Assembly: GCA_017510725.1 (NCBI GenBank)
Contig: JAFWMD010000085.1
Coordinates: 1 to 38,255, forward strand
Source: Mogibacterium sp.
Lineage (GTDB): Bacteria > Bacillota > Clostridia > Peptostreptococcales > Anaerovoracaceae
Reading direction: 5' to 3'
DNA length: 38,255 nt
In this document: in pieces, positions 14,976 to 23,465 of the stretch
Layout: each line of letters starts with the position of its first letter
How positions within the stretch are numbered: the stretch's first letter is position 1
The notes under the pieces: generated by a model
Told to the model about the DNA's origin: nothing
Database searches by the model: none
The model's input: only the letters and a program-made list of their open reading frames with translations
Position numbers and translations under genes: made by a program

Positions 14976-16862
14976 TTAATCAGCGAGCTTGTTCTCCTCG
15001 ACGAACCTTCTGATCTTCATGCCAGTCGTTTTGTTGAACTCGCCCCTCTTTATGATGATGTGCTTGACTCTCTTCCAGTCAGGCCATTTTGCGTTGAGCC
15101 TGTCGATCTCGCTGCTGATAAGCGACATTACGGCTCCTTCATCACCTGCTCTGTCTCCGAGAGCCTCCCTGACATTCTCCTTGTCAGGACGCAGGGTCAC
15201 ATAGATGCCCCTCTTCATCCTGTCTTCGTTTTCCTCATCTGCCCAGACCATGCACTCCTCGATGTACGGACTGCGTGCAATGAGCTCCTCGAGTTCCTCA
15301 GGGAAGACGTTCTTGCCGTTTGCGGCTATGATGACGTTCTTCTTGCGGCCTGTGATGTAGACGTAATTGTCTGCATCAAGGTAACCGATGTCTCCTGTAT
15401 GGAACCAGCCGTTCTCCATGCTCGCAGCGGTGGCTTCAGGATTCTTATAGTAACCCATCATTACCATAGGTCCGCGGAAGCAGATCTCGCCGTTGCCGTC
15501 ATCATCCTTGTCGATGATCTTGCACTCGGTGAACTGGAACAGCTTGCCGGCAGAATCGTTTCTCATGTATTTCCACTGGTCAGGGTTGAGAGCCACCATA
15601 GGTGATGTCTCTGTAAGTCCGTAACCCTGAAGGCACGGGATGCCCATGCTGCGGAAGAACGCGAGTACTTTAGGGTCTACTCTTGCGCCGCCGGCGATGA
15701 ACATGTCGATGTTGCCGCCAAACTGAGCCATGATCTTGTTTGCGATCGGCTTAGCGATATTAAGACCGAACTTGCTCGTAAAGTTGTTTGCAGCGAACAG
15801 CGTGTTGACCAGCTTGTCCTGACCCTGCTTCTTGAGGGTCTTCTGGATAGTGTTGTAGAACTTTTCGTAGATCAGCGGCACCGCGAGCAGGAATGTCGGG
15901 TGCACCATCTGCATGTCCTTTGTAATGTATTTAAGGCCTCTGCAGAACGCCATGGACGCTCCCATGAAGAGTCCTTCTATCATGGTGCAAGTGCACTCAT
16001 ATGTATGATGTATAGGAAGTACGCTGAAGAAGATGTCGCTCGGGCATACTTCGAGGTAAGTCTGTGCGATAAGAACATCGGTGCAGAGATTTCTGTGCGA
16101 AAGCATGACGCCCTTGCTCACTCCGGTTGTACCGGATGTGAAGATTATCGATACGAGGTCGGATGCCCTTACCCTGGCGTCGAGGTAGCTTCTGTCACCT
16201 TCCGCAACTCTTGCCTTGCCCTCTTCTCTGAGGATATTCCACGAATAGAGTCCGTCTGCAGCATCTTCGTGAGCGTCCCTGTTAACTCCGATCACGGTCT
16301 TAAGGCCCGTTTTGCCCTCTGCCTTGATCTCCTTGAACAGCTTGTAGAACTTGTCCTGGCAGCAGATCACTGCATCTATCTCACCCATGTCACAGAGCGT
16401 GGTAAGTTCTTCTTTCGACAGTTCCTTGTCGAGCGGAACAACTACGCCGACTCCGCCCGTGATGGCGAAATATGACTCTGCCCACTCATAGCAGTTGGCT
16501 CCGATGACTCCGATGTGCGAACCCTTGAGACCAAGTCCGAGAAGAGCCGTGCCCAGACCTCTTACATCGTCTCTTACTCCGCCGTAAGTGAATTCCGTGA
16601 AGTGATCATCACCAGGCATTATCTGGTGATACAGCACCTTGTCGCCGAAGGCTTCGACACCTGACTCCATCATCATCTTGAGATCGGTAATGGGTCTGCC
16701 GATGCGGTACATTACCTCAGGTGCCTTGCTTGTGGTAATGCCGTCTACATAATATTGCATGTCGGCCATTTCAGCCGCTTTTAACTCTCTGTATTCCTCT
16801 TCAGTCAGGCTGTCGAGGTCTGCGTCCTTGTATTTTGCAATAAGTTCCTTGTAATTTTCCAA
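14976..16862 (-). CDS. AMP-forming acyl-CoA synthetase (long-chain fatty acid-CoA ligase type)
   Basis: The TTG at 16862 (628 residues) is chosen because GGAAG lies seven bases before it; the upstream open frame runs through the promoter and leader. The P-loop-like motif TSGTTGVSKGVMLSHRN, the LQGYGLTETSP motif, GWFHTGDIGYLD and the hinge/catalytic region YITGRKKNVIIAANGKNVFP with a late Lys in FNKTTGMKIRRF identify an ANL-superfamily ligase. Members activate carboxylic acids to acyl-AMP and then acyl-CoA. The length and overall pattern fit membrane-peripheral FadD-like enzymes. It is the first gene of the operon with the racemase, greA and lysS. Confidence 0.9.
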   Translation of the reverse strand: MENYKELIAKYKDADLDSLTEEEYRELKAAEMADMQYYVDGITTSKAPEVMYRIGRPITDLKMMMESGVEAFGDKVLYHQIMPGDDHFTEFTYGGVRDDVRGLGTALLGLGLKGSHIGVIGANCYEWAESYFAITGGVGVVVPLDKELSKEELTTLCDMGEIDAVICCQDKFYKLFKEIKAEGKTGLKTVIGVNRDAHEDAADGLYSWNILREEGKARVAEGDRSYLDARVRASDLVSIIFTSGTTGVSKGVMLSHRNLCTDVLIAQTYLEVCPSDIFFSVLPIHHTYECTCTMIEGLFMGASMAFCRGLKYITKDMQMVHPTFLLAVPLIYEKFYNTIQKTLKKQGQDKLVNTLFAANNFTSKFGLNIAKPIANKIMAQFGGNIDMFIAGGARVDPKVLAFFRSMGIPCLQGYGLTETSPMVALNPDQWKYMRNDSAGKLFQFTECKIIDKDDDGNGEICFRGPMVMMGYYKNPEATAASMENGWFHTGDIGYLDADNYVYITGRKKNVIIAANGKNVFPEELEELIARSPYIEECMVWADEENEDRMKRGIYVTLRPDKENVREALGDRAGDEGAVMSLISSEIDRLNAKWPDWKRVKHIIIKRGEFNKTTGMKIRRFVEENKLAD

Positions 16863-16890
16863 TTTGCTACTTCCTTTTTTGCGTATAAAA

Positions 16891-16944
16891 AAAATGGTAA
16901 AAGCCACCTTTCATACCCGGTGGCGCCGTAAATTGTACCATTTT
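16891..16944 (-). terminator. Terminator of the amino-acid transport operon overlapping the next promoter
   Basis: On the minus strand AAAATGGTA (16944-16936) pairs with TACCATTTT (16899-16891), enclosing an inner hairpin GCCACC/GGTGGC (16924-16919 with 16908-16903), and a run of eight T follows. Transcripts reading through from the racemase gene would form the whole structure; transcripts started from the overlapping promoter would contain only the inner hairpin. Confidence 0.65.
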
Positions 16945-16961
16945 ATAGTCTCATATGTCAA
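16932..16961 (-). promoter_or_regulatory. Promoter of the ligase-racemase-greA-lysS operon
   Basis: The minus strand has TTGACA (16961-16956), an 18-base spacer, and TACAAT (16937-16932), a near-consensus housekeeping promoter. The predicted start near 16925 leaves a leader of about 60 bases beginning with the GCCACC/GGTGGC hairpin. Confidence 0.75.
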
Positions 16962-17010
16962 TGAATGCAACGTCGGTAAGCACTCTATTTGCTTAGTTCT
17001 GCGGCTGGCC

Positions 17011-17892
17011 TCACTGGATCGCAAAAATAGTTGAGCCGAGAAGTATCGCTGAACCATGCAGGACTGTCAGACCGGACGCCGGGTCGCTCTCGACCCTAAG
17101 TCTGCCTGCCGGCTCTTCGAACGTTATGTCCACAGACGATCCGGCCCTGGCAGCGAGATACATTCCTGCTGCTGCACTTCCGCTCGCGCAGGAATTTTCC
17201 CAGAACATCGTGTCGGCTCCAGGTACGTATACCAACGGTATCATCGGACGGATCTCGATGCCTTCGTCCAGGAACATCATGCCCAGACAGTCTGCTCCCA
17301 GCACGCCGCACCAGTGTCTTACCATGGATTCAGCAAGTGCCTTGTCATCTTTAACTCCGAAGAATCCCGAATCGGGCTCAATTATTATATGACTTATGCC
17401 TTCCATTTCCACAACAGGCAGGGAAATCATTGCGCTGATCCCATCAGCGCTTCCGCTTTCATGGACGCCGGCCGCTCCCGAATGCTGCAGGTCAACCGTG
17501 CCGATTCTTATGGCCGGCGGCATGCTGACGGCTGCACTGTAACTGAAGGCGGCCTGCTGCTCCAGGCTGACGGTTAATGGCGCGGATGCCCCGGAAACTT
17601 TTACAGGCACCGCGCCGCTCTGAAGGCCTCTGTGAAGGGCAAAGAGTGCAGCCGCACACATTGTTGCATTGCCGCAGAATTCCCCTCCTGCCATTCTGAG
17701 ACTGATAGCAGCTGCACCTTCTTCAGGCACCTTATCCTTCCCATAGGTAATGAAGCCGACCTGTTCTACATCAGGCTCCCGCTCCATTATCCGTGCGGCG
17801 ACCTCCGGCTGTTCCGCGATATCCACCGCGGTCTCAACCAGTGCCGTTATGTTTCCTGTAGGATCAAATTTACAATACTGAATTCTGTCCAT
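17011..17892 (-). CDS. Diaminopimelate epimerase-fold amino-acid racemase
   Basis: 293 residues with the two-cysteine, PLP-independent racemase layout of the DapF family: GGEFCGNATMCAA (Cys73) and ENSCASGSAAAGMYLA (Cys235). The sequence around each Cys differs from true DapF (which has GNGxRC and ACGTGA), so the substrate is probably not diaminopimelate; the CntK histidine racemase is a family precedent for altered substrate. The ATG shares one base with the stop of the ABC ATPase gene (TAATG). Being the last gene of a polar amino-acid uptake operon, it may convert an imported L- or D-amino acid; this is inference. Confidence 0.82.
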   Translation of the reverse strand: MDRIQYCKFDPTGNITALVETAVDIAEQPEVAARIMEREPDVEQVGFITYGKDKVPEEGAAAISLRMAGGEFCGNATMCAAALFALHRGLQSGAVPVKVSGASAPLTVSLEQQAAFSYSAAVSMPPAIRIGTVDLQHSGAAGVHESGSADGISAMISLPVVEMEGISHIIIEPDSGFFGVKDDKALAESMVRHWCGVLGADCLGMMFLDEGIEIRPMIPLVYVPGADTMFWENSCASGSAAAGMYLAARAGSSVDITFEEPAGRLRVESDPASGLTVLHGSAILLGSTIFAIQ

Positions 17893-18650
17893 TATCTTTC
17901 AAATACTCGCAGGAACTGCTTGGTTCTTTCCTCCTGCGGATTATCGAATACGTCCCGCGGATCGCCCTGTTCAACAATGACTCCTCCGTCCATGAAGAGG
18001 ACCCTGTTGCTTACTGCCTTGGCGAAAGGCATCTCATGCGTTACGACTACCATCGTCATTTTCTCTTCGGCAAGCTGACGTATTACCTTCAGCACTTCTC
18101 CGGTCAGCTCCGGGTCGAGGGCTGAAGTCGGTTCGTCAAAGAAGAGTATCTCCGGCTTCATCGCCATCGCTCTTGCTATCGCGACTCTCTGCTGCTGACC
18201 TCCGGACAGCTGGTACGGATATGCAGTCGCCTTGTCTTCAATACCCATCTTTTTAAGAAGAGCCATCGCATTCTCTTCTGCTTCAGCCTTGCTTACGCCC
18301 TGCACATGCATCGGCGCATCTGTTATATTTCTTAGTATACTGTAGTGCGGGAAAAGATTAAACTGCTGGAACACAAGGCCGCAGTATTTACGGAACTTTT
18401 TCATATCATGAGGGCTTGCGTATACCGCATTGCCATTCCCATCAGTATGAGCAGCCTTTTCTCCCATGTATATTATTTCGCCGCCGTCAATGGTCTCAAG
18501 GAAGGTGGCACATCTGAGCAGCGTCGATTTGCCCGATCCGGACGGTCCGATTATGCTCACAACCTCGCCGTGATCTACGCCAAAGCTGATGTCCCTGAGC
18601 ACCTCGAGTCCCTCGAATCTCTTTTCGATGTTTTTCATTTCAAGAATCAT
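17892..18650 (-). CDS. Polar amino-acid ABC transporter ATP-binding protein (GlnQ/HisP type)
   Basis: 252 residues. Walker A is [11 protein letters not shown], the Q-loop region is [15 protein letters not shown], the signature is [18 protein letters not shown], Walker B is [14 protein letters not shown], and the switch His lies in [10 protein letters not shown]. These are typical of the polar amino-acid transport family. AGGAGGG precedes the ATG, which is 12 bases after the permease stop. Residues about 70-85 ([17 protein letters not shown]) are a modest insert relative to GlnQ. It energises uptake by the permease and binding protein encoded just upstream. Confidence 0.96.
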   Translation of the reverse strand: MILEMKNIEKRFEGLEVLRDISFGVDHGEVVSIIGPSGSGKSTLLRCATFLETIDGGEIIYMGEKAAHTDGNGNAVYASPHDMKKFRKYCGLVFQQFNLFPHYSILRNITDAPMHVQGVSKAEAEENAMALLKKMGIEDKATAYPYQLSGGQQQRVAIARAMAMKPEILFFDEPTSALDPELTGEVLKVIRQLAEEKMTMVVVTHEMPFAKAVSNRVLFMDGGVIVEQGDPRDVFDNPQEERTKQFLRVFER

Positions 18651-18662
18651 TACGCTGCCCTC

Positions 18663-19310
18663 CTACTTGTAGTAATCCATCGATTTCTCGATGCGCGCCA
18701 TCACAAATTCCACCAGATAATTGGCCACGAAGTAGAATACGCCCGCTATCAGGAACGGCATGAATGATGACTGCGATGCGGCTATCTGCTTGGCAAGCGA
18801 GAACACCTCTGCATATGCAAGTGTAAACGCGAGAGATGTATCCTTTACCAGCGTTATGACTTCGTTAGTCACGGAAGGCAGGATTATCTTCACCACCTGC
18901 GGCAGAATGATTTTCATGAAGGTCTGTGTCTTTGTGTAGCCAAGCACCTCCGCAGCCTCATACTGGCCAACAGGGATCGACTCTATTCCTCCGCGGTAGA
19001 TCTCCGCGAAGTAAGTTGCGTAGTTCAGCACAAAGCCGACGATGATCGCCGGAAATCTCCAGTTTCCGATATTCAGGCCGAAGAGATAAAACGGTCCGAA
19101 ATACCACACAAGAAGCTGCAGCATCAGAGGCGTGCCGCGCATGATCGATATATATCCTTTTATAAAGCCTCTCACAGGCGCAAACTTTGACTTGCGCAGG
19201 AGTGCGACTATCATTCCCAGAGGGAGCGAGCCGATGAGCGTAAGGGCAAAGATCAGAAATGTCTTCCACATGCCCGATGCCATCGTCGTAAGCATTGTTG
19301 AAAATGTCAT
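18663..19310 (-). CDS. Polar amino-acid ABC transporter permease (HisM/GlnP type)
   Basis: 215 residues with about five membrane helices. The conserved EAA-like cytoplasmic loop is seen as YEAAEVLGYTKTQTFMKIILPQ, and the N-terminal helices include FLIFALTLIGSLPLGMIVALL and the RGTPLMLQLLVWYFGPFYLF segment typical of the His/Glu/Gln/Arg/opine family. GAGGACGTATA precedes the ATG. A single permease gene implies a homodimer. It is separated from the upstream binding-protein gene by 124 bases containing a stable hairpin. Confidence 0.95.
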   Translation of the reverse strand: MTFSTMLTTMASGMWKTFLIFALTLIGSLPLGMIVALLRKSKFAPVRGFIKGYISIMRGTPLMLQLLVWYFGPFYLFGLNIGNWRFPAIIVGFVLNYATYFAEIYRGGIESIPVGQYEAAEVLGYTKTQTFMKIILPQVVKIILPSVTNEVITLVKDTSLAFTLAYAEVFSLAKQIAASQSSFMPFLIAGVFYFVANYLVEFVMARIEKSMDYYK

Positions 19311-19348
19311 TATACGTCCTCAGTTTCCGTTTTCTTTAGACAATAGCA

Positions 19349-19374
19349 GTGCTGCAGGACGTTTCCCGCAGCAC
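19349..19374 (-). other. Intercistronic hairpin between binding-protein and permease genes
   Basis: GTGCTGC pairs perfectly with GCAGCAC around a 12-base loop, which can add inner G-C pairs; no T-run follows. Such stems commonly protect the 3' end of an abundant binding-protein message relative to the permease message. Confidence 0.5.
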
Positions 19375-19434
19375 CTGTTGTATGTTGTTTGTATTCTGCA
19401 GCCTGATCAGATACTCTGTTTTGTTCGTCTGACG

Positions 19435-20265
19435 CTACTTCTGGATCATTGACAGGTTTTCATAGATCTCAGGATACTTCTTGCCGATCTCGTCCATCTT
19501 GCCGTTTTCTGCAAGAGTCTTGAGTGCTGCGTTCACCTGATCACGAAGCTCTGTATCGTCTGTTCTGAATCCGATAGCGTATACTTCCTGGCATACATCT
19601 CCATCCAGATATGCAAGACCTTCTACCTTTGTCATCTGATAGTCACCTGTTGTAACGTCGATGGCGATAGCATCGATCGCACCAGCCTTAAGGTCGTTTA
19701 CTGCTACAGTATAAGTATCATACTTTTCGAAGGAAGCGAATGTCTTCATCAGATCTTCTGCTCCGCCTTCAGCATTCGGAGTCTCGAGCATTTCCTGAGC
19801 GGAAGTGCTTCCCTGTACGCCTACCTTCTTTCCGGCAAGATCATCCGTCGACTTGATATCAGAACCTTCCAGCACCATGATCTTGATGGTATTGACTGAG
19901 TACGGATCGCTCCATGCAAACTTAGGCTCTCTGTCCGGGCTCTTTGTGAATCCTGACCAGATGCAGTCGATGCTTCCGGATTCAAGTTCTGCATCCTTTG
20001 CATCCCAGTTGATGGCAACGCCTTCATAGTTCCATCCGTTCAGTTCGCATACAGCCTGAGCCAGCTCTACGTCGAATCCTGTTGTCTCTCCGTCATCACC
20101 GATATATGAATATGGAGGGAAGTCCTTATCATAACCGTGCTTGAATGTGAATGCCTCTTCAGCTGCGCCTTCGCTGTCGCCGCCACCGCCGCCGCATGCT
20201 GTCAGAGCAACCATCGTGAAGATCATCGCGAATGCAAGCACAAGTACTGTTAATCTCTTTTTCAT
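19435..20265 (-). CDS. Amino-acid-binding lipoprotein of the ABC transporter
   Basis: 276 residues. A lipoprotein signal peptide ends in the lipobox LTAC at about residue 24, followed by a Gly/Ser/Glu linker. The family-3 solute-binding fold is shown by FPPYSYIGDDGETTGFDVELAQAV, WSGFTKSPDREPKFAWSDPY and DLAGKKVGVQGSTSAQEML. The Asp/Arg pattern matches binding proteins for polar amino acids (Gln, His, Arg or cystine type), but the exact ligand cannot be read. It is first in the operon, immediately after a near-consensus promoter and operator. Confidence 0.95.
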   Translation of the reverse strand: MKKRLTVLVLAFAMIFTMVALTACGGGGGDSEGAAEEAFTFKHGYDKDFPPYSYIGDDGETTGFDVELAQAVCELNGWNYEGVAINWDAKDAELESGSIDCIWSGFTKSPDREPKFAWSDPYSVNTIKIMVLEGSDIKSTDDLAGKKVGVQGSTSAQEMLETPNAEGGAEDLMKTFASFEKYDTYTVAVNDLKAGAIDAIAIDVTTGDYQMTKVEGLAYLDGDVCQEVYAIGFRTDDTELRDQVNAALKTLAENGKMDEIGKKYPEIYENLSMIQK

Positions 20266-20328
20266 AATCTTTAGTCCTTTCCTATTATGAATATTTTCGT
20301 TTTTCCTGGTTTTAGTGCACCTTTGTTG

Positions 20329-20344
20329 CTTTAGTATGCTAAAG
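20329..20344. promoter_or_regulatory. Palindromic operator of the amino-acid transport operon
   Basis: A perfect palindrome CTTTAG-TATG-CTAAAG lies about 12-27 bases downstream of the predicted transcription start, where a bound repressor could block polymerase. A further half-site-like GCTAAA is at 20346-20351. No adjacent regulator gene identifies the protein. Confidence 0.6.
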
Positions 20345-20362
20345 TGCTAAATTGACAAAGCA

Positions 20363-20391
20363 ATAATAGCATTACTGCATTCTACGGTCAA
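20363..20391 (-). promoter_or_regulatory. Promoter of the amino-acid ABC transporter operon
   Basis: The minus strand has TTGACC (20391-20386), a 17-base spacer and TATTAT (20368-20363). The predicted start is near 20356, giving a leader of about 90 bases that carries the palindromic operator. Confidence 0.85.
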
Positions 20392-20461
20392 GCATAATCG
20401 CTGTTTTCTTACAAATACATTGGTCTGGTCCCTTCCATTATTCTTTCACCAAATTAAAAAA

Positions 20462-20497
20462 GTTACATATACGAAGAAAAAACTCCATATATGTAAC
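20462..20497. terminator. Strong terminator after ybaK, usable from both strands
   Basis: GTTACATATA/TATATGTAAC form a perfect 10-bp stem. On the minus strand TTTTTTAATTT follows; on the plus strand ATTTTTTCC follows. It ends the dnaX-ybaB-recR-brnQ-ybaK transcript and insulates the transporter promoter downstream. Confidence 0.85.
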
Positions 20498-20542
20498 ATT
20501 TTTTCCGAAAGTCCTCCGATGGGTTTTATGTACCGGAATTAT

Positions 20543-21031
20543 TCATTCTGCTGCTGGTTCAGGCAGTTTGCATACATCGATCCATGCGAGAGAACGGGAG
20601 ACATCGAAGAGCTCATCCGGCGTGAACTCTGCAGCGGAGTTTGATGATCCGCAGGCCGGGAACACTGATTCAAACCTCTTCATCGACTCATCGCAATAGA
20701 TCCTGACATCGTCGCGTGTGACTCCGAAAGCGCACACACCGCCTATCTCATGGTTTGTGTATTCAGGCACCTCTTCAGGCGAGAGCATCTTTGCCTTTTC
20801 GCCGAAGTAATTCTTATATTTCTTGTTGTCTACTCTGGCGTCACCGGCTGCCTGTACAAGGATGCCTGTGCCGTCCTTAAGCTTGAAGCTCAGAGTCTTG
20901 CAGATGCGGGCAGGCTCTACGCCGACCGCCTTTGCTGCCAGCTCGACCGTCGCGCTCGAGACATCAAATTCTCTGATGCGGTCGGCCATTCCATGCTTTT
21001 CCAGATATGCTCTTGCGACTTCTATTGACAT
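20543..21031 (-). CDS. YbaK/EbsC-family aminoacyl-tRNA deacylase-like protein
   Basis: 162 residues with the YbaK/ProX signature: VCKTL-like ICKTLSFKLKDG, ILVQAAGDARVDNKKYKNYFG (candidate catalytic Lys in this block), YTNHEIGGVCAFGV and the closing AGSSN-like CGSSNSAAEFTPDEL. Family members hydrolyse mischarged Cys- or Ala-tRNA-Pro in trans. GGGGGA precedes the ATG. The gene follows brnQ by 18 bases and is the last gene before a strong terminator. Confidence 0.9.
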   Translation of the reverse strand: MSIEVARAYLEKHGMADRIREFDVSSATVELAAKAVGVEPARICKTLSFKLKDGTGILVQAAGDARVDNKKYKNYFGEKAKMLSPEEVPEYTNHEIGGVCAFGVTRDDVRIYCDESMKRFESVFPACGSSNSAAEFTPDELFDVSRSLAWIDVCKLPEPAAE

Positions 21032-21049
21032 GACTAGTCCCCCAACATT

Positions 21050-22402
21050 TTACGCTGCAGCTTTTTTGCCTTTGCCGCGCATCACGACTGTAAGCACCAG
21101 GCCGATCACCAGGCCGATCAGTGCCGGTACTACCCAGCCGAAACCGAGGTCGAAGAACGGGAATATTCTGCGTCCGAGCTCTGTCATTGCAGGAATCTGC
21201 AAACCTGCAGGCAGAGTCTTGAAGAAGTCGAATACTGCCGGGATGAATGCTCCGACAGTCACCCATCTGTATACGTATTTGCTCTTGCCGAAAGCCTTCT
21301 CACAAAGTGCCATGATGACAAGTACAGTCACGAGCGGATAGAGAAGCATCAGCACCGGAACAGCGTAATTAATGATCGCTGTGAGTCCTACGTTCGAAAC
21401 GATGAACGAGAACAGCGTAAAGAACATTGCCCAGCCCCTGTAGTTGAGCTTGCCCGGTACGAGCTTTACGAACATCTCACCGCAGCTTGTGACAAGTCCG
21501 ATAGCCGTCTTGAGGCAGGCGAACGTGATTGTAAGAGCGAGCACAAGGCTTCCGATACCTCCAAGGTAGTGGCCCGAGATCTGTGTGAGCGCGATACCTC
21601 CGTTGTCGGAAACATCGAAGAGTCCTCTTGACTGTGCACCCATGATGATGGTGAGCATGTAGATGACGAACATCAGTATGCCCGCAAACACACCGGCCTT
21701 AAGCGTTTCTCTCGCAACATCTCCGTCATTGTCGACGCCGAGATCTCTAATAACGTTGATTATTACGATGCCGAATGCGAGTCCTGCTATGGCATCCATG
21801 GTCCCGTATCCCTCGACAATGGAATTGAAGAGTGCTCCGTTCTGGTATGCATCTGCCGGTGCTACCTCAGATATCGGTGCTCCAGGATGTATGAGCGCTA
21901 CAAGAATGAGTATTCCGAGGAACAGCAGGAACAGCGGATTGATAACACGTCCGATCCATGTGGTGATCTTGCCCGGCCTGAGCGAGAAGTACATTACGAA
22001 CGCGAAGAATATGAATGTGAATATGAGCTGCCAGAGTCTGAAATGCGACTCGCCCACTATAGGTGCTAGACCGGTGGTAAACGATACTGATGCGCATCTC
22101 GGGATGGCAAAGAACGGCCCGATCGTGAGGTAAAGCACAGCCGTAAACAGCCTGCCGTACCAGCCTGACACCTTGTTCGAAAGCTCCATCAGGTTGTCAC
22201 TGTGTGTGTTTCCGATAGCCGCTACTGCGAGGATCGGGATCGTCACCGCCGTAATGCAGAATCCGATTATCGCCGGCCATGCATTGCTGCCCGCCATCTG
22301 TCCCAGGTGCACCGGGAATATCAGGTTGCCGGCGCCGAAGAACATTCCGAACAGCGTGCTTGCGACGACGATGGTCTCTTTCATCGTCAGTTTTCTTTTC
22401 AT
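21050..22402 (-). CDS. brnQ: Branched-chain amino-acid:cation symporter, BrnQ/LivCS family
   Basis: 450 residues from the ATG at 22402, with GGGAG upstream; a longer open frame to 22456 runs through a hairpin and is not needed. About twelve hydrophobic segments are seen. The N-terminal FGMFFGAGNLIFPVHLGQMAG and the AIPRCASVSFTTGLAP region are typical of BrnQ/LivCS carriers for Leu, Ile and Val driven by Na+ or H+. The C-terminus ends in a basic MRGKGKKAAA tail. The gene follows recR and precedes ybaK, so it is likely expressed with the DNA-repair genes by read-through. Confidence 0.95.
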   Translation of the reverse strand: MKRKLTMKETIVVASTLFGMFFGAGNLIFPVHLGQMAGSNAWPAIIGFCITAVTIPILAVAAIGNTHSDNLMELSNKVSGWYGRLFTAVLYLTIGPFFAIPRCASVSFTTGLAPIVGESHFRLWQLIFTFIFFAFVMYFSLRPGKITTWIGRVINPLFLLFLGILILVALIHPGAPISEVAPADAYQNGALFNSIVEGYGTMDAIAGLAFGIVIINVIRDLGVDNDGDVARETLKAGVFAGILMFVIYMLTIIMGAQSRGLFDVSDNGGIALTQISGHYLGGIGSLVLALTITFACLKTAIGLVTSCGEMFVKLVPGKLNYRGWAMFFTLFSFIVSNVGLTAIINYAVPVLMLLYPLVTVLVIMALCEKAFGKSKYVYRWVTVGAFIPAVFDFFKTLPAGLQIPAMTELGRRIFPFFDLGFGWVVPALIGLVIGLVLTVVMRGKGKKAAA

Positions 22403-22439
22403 AACTATATTGCTCCCTTCTAAGCAAGTTATATGGGGT

Positions 22440-22454
22440 GCCGCTCTGAGCGGC
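22440..22454 (-). other. Short hairpin between recR and brnQ
   Basis: GCCGCT pairs with AGCGGC around a 3-base loop, seven bases after the recR stop. No T-run follows, so it is more likely a processing or weak pause element than a terminator. Confidence 0.35.
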
Positions 22455-22461
22455 ATGATTT

Positions 22462-23064
22462 CTAGAGTTCCCTGCGTCCTTCAACAGCCTTGAGAAGCGT
22501 GACTTCATCAGCATACTCAAGATCTCCTCCGACCGGGATGCCATGCGCGATCCTCGTCACTTTTATGCCAGCCGGTTTCAGAAGTCTTGCGATATACATC
22601 GCTGTAGCCTCTCCTTCAATATTAGGATTTGTGGCTATGATGACTTCTTCGACATCGCTGTCGCCCTGCAGCCTTTCGATGAGACTCTTAAGGTTGATGT
22701 CAGCAGGACCGATGCCCTCAGCCGGGGATATCGCTCCGTGGAGCACGTGATATGTGCCTTTGAATTCGCGTATGCGTTCCATCGCCATCACGTCCTGAGG
22801 AGTCTCAACAACGCAGATGACTGACCTGTCTCTTGAGCTGTCGGAGCAGATTCCGCATACATCCTTGTCGGTAAGATTGCCGCAGACACTGCAGTAATGC
22901 AGTGACCTTTTGGCTTCCACGATCGACTCGGCCAGCGCTTCCGCTTCGCGGTCAGTCAGACTGAGCACATGAAAAGCAAGCCTCTGAGCGGTCTTTCCGC
23001 CTATGCCCGGAAGCTTTCCCAGCTCATTTATCAGCTTGTTGAGTGAACGCGGGTACTGCTTCAT
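22462..23064 (-). CDS. recR: Recombination mediator RecR
   Basis: 200 residues of normal length. The helix-hairpin-helix region [20 protein letters not shown], the four-Cys zinc finger [16 protein letters not shown], and the Toprim domain ([16 protein letters not shown], then [16 protein letters not shown]) are all intact. With RecF and RecO it loads RecA at gaps. The ATG shares one base with the ybaB stop (TGATG). Confidence 0.98.
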   Translation of the reverse strand: MKQYPRSLNKLINELGKLPGIGGKTAQRLAFHVLSLTDREAEALAESIVEAKRSLHYCSVCGNLTDKDVCGICSDSSRDRSVICVVETPQDVMAMERIREFKGTYHVLHGAISPAEGIGPADINLKSLIERLQGDSDVEEVIIATNPNIEGEATAMYIARLLKPAGIKVTRIAHGIPVGGDLEYADEVTLLKAVEGRREL

Positions 23065-23447
23065 CAGAAGCCGAAGCCTCCGAGTCCGCCGCCCATTCCG
23101 CCGAATCCGCCCGTGATGCTGTTCATCTCGGACTCCTCGAGTTCTTCTATCTGTCTGATAGCCTCATTGACTGCAGCCATGACGAGGTCCTGAAGCATTT
23201 CAACATCATCAGGATCTACGACATCCTTGTCGATGTTCAGCGCAGTGATCTGCTTTTTGCCGTTCATCGTTACCTCGATTGCGCCTCCGCCCGCTGTAGT
23301 TGTGAGTTCCTTTTTCTCGAGTTCAGCCTGCTTCTGCTCCATCTCGGCCTGCATCGCCTGGAGCTGCTTCAGCTGCTTCTGCATGTCCTTTGCGCCGCCG
23401 CCGTTTCTGACTTTAGGCTTCTTGCCGGCTTTCATACCTTTACCCAT
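23064..23447 (-). CDS. YbaB/EbfC nucleoid-associated protein
   Basis: 127 residues with a Gly/Lys-rich start, a central coiled helix ([20 protein letters not shown]), then [24 protein letters not shown] and the helix [18 protein letters not shown], as in YbaB DNA-binding dimers. The C-terminus is unusually glycine-rich ([15 protein letters not shown]). AGGAGG precedes the ATG. It lies between dnaX and recR, its conserved position in most bacteria. Confidence 0.96.
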   Translation of the reverse strand: MGKGMKAGKKPKVRNGGGAKDMQKQLKQLQAMQAEMEQKQAELEKKELTTTAGGGAIEVTMNGKKQITALNIDKDVVDPDDVEMLQDLVMAAVNEAIRQIEELEESEMNSITGGFGGMGGGLGGFGF

Positions 23448-23465
23448 TTCATCCTCCTGTATATG

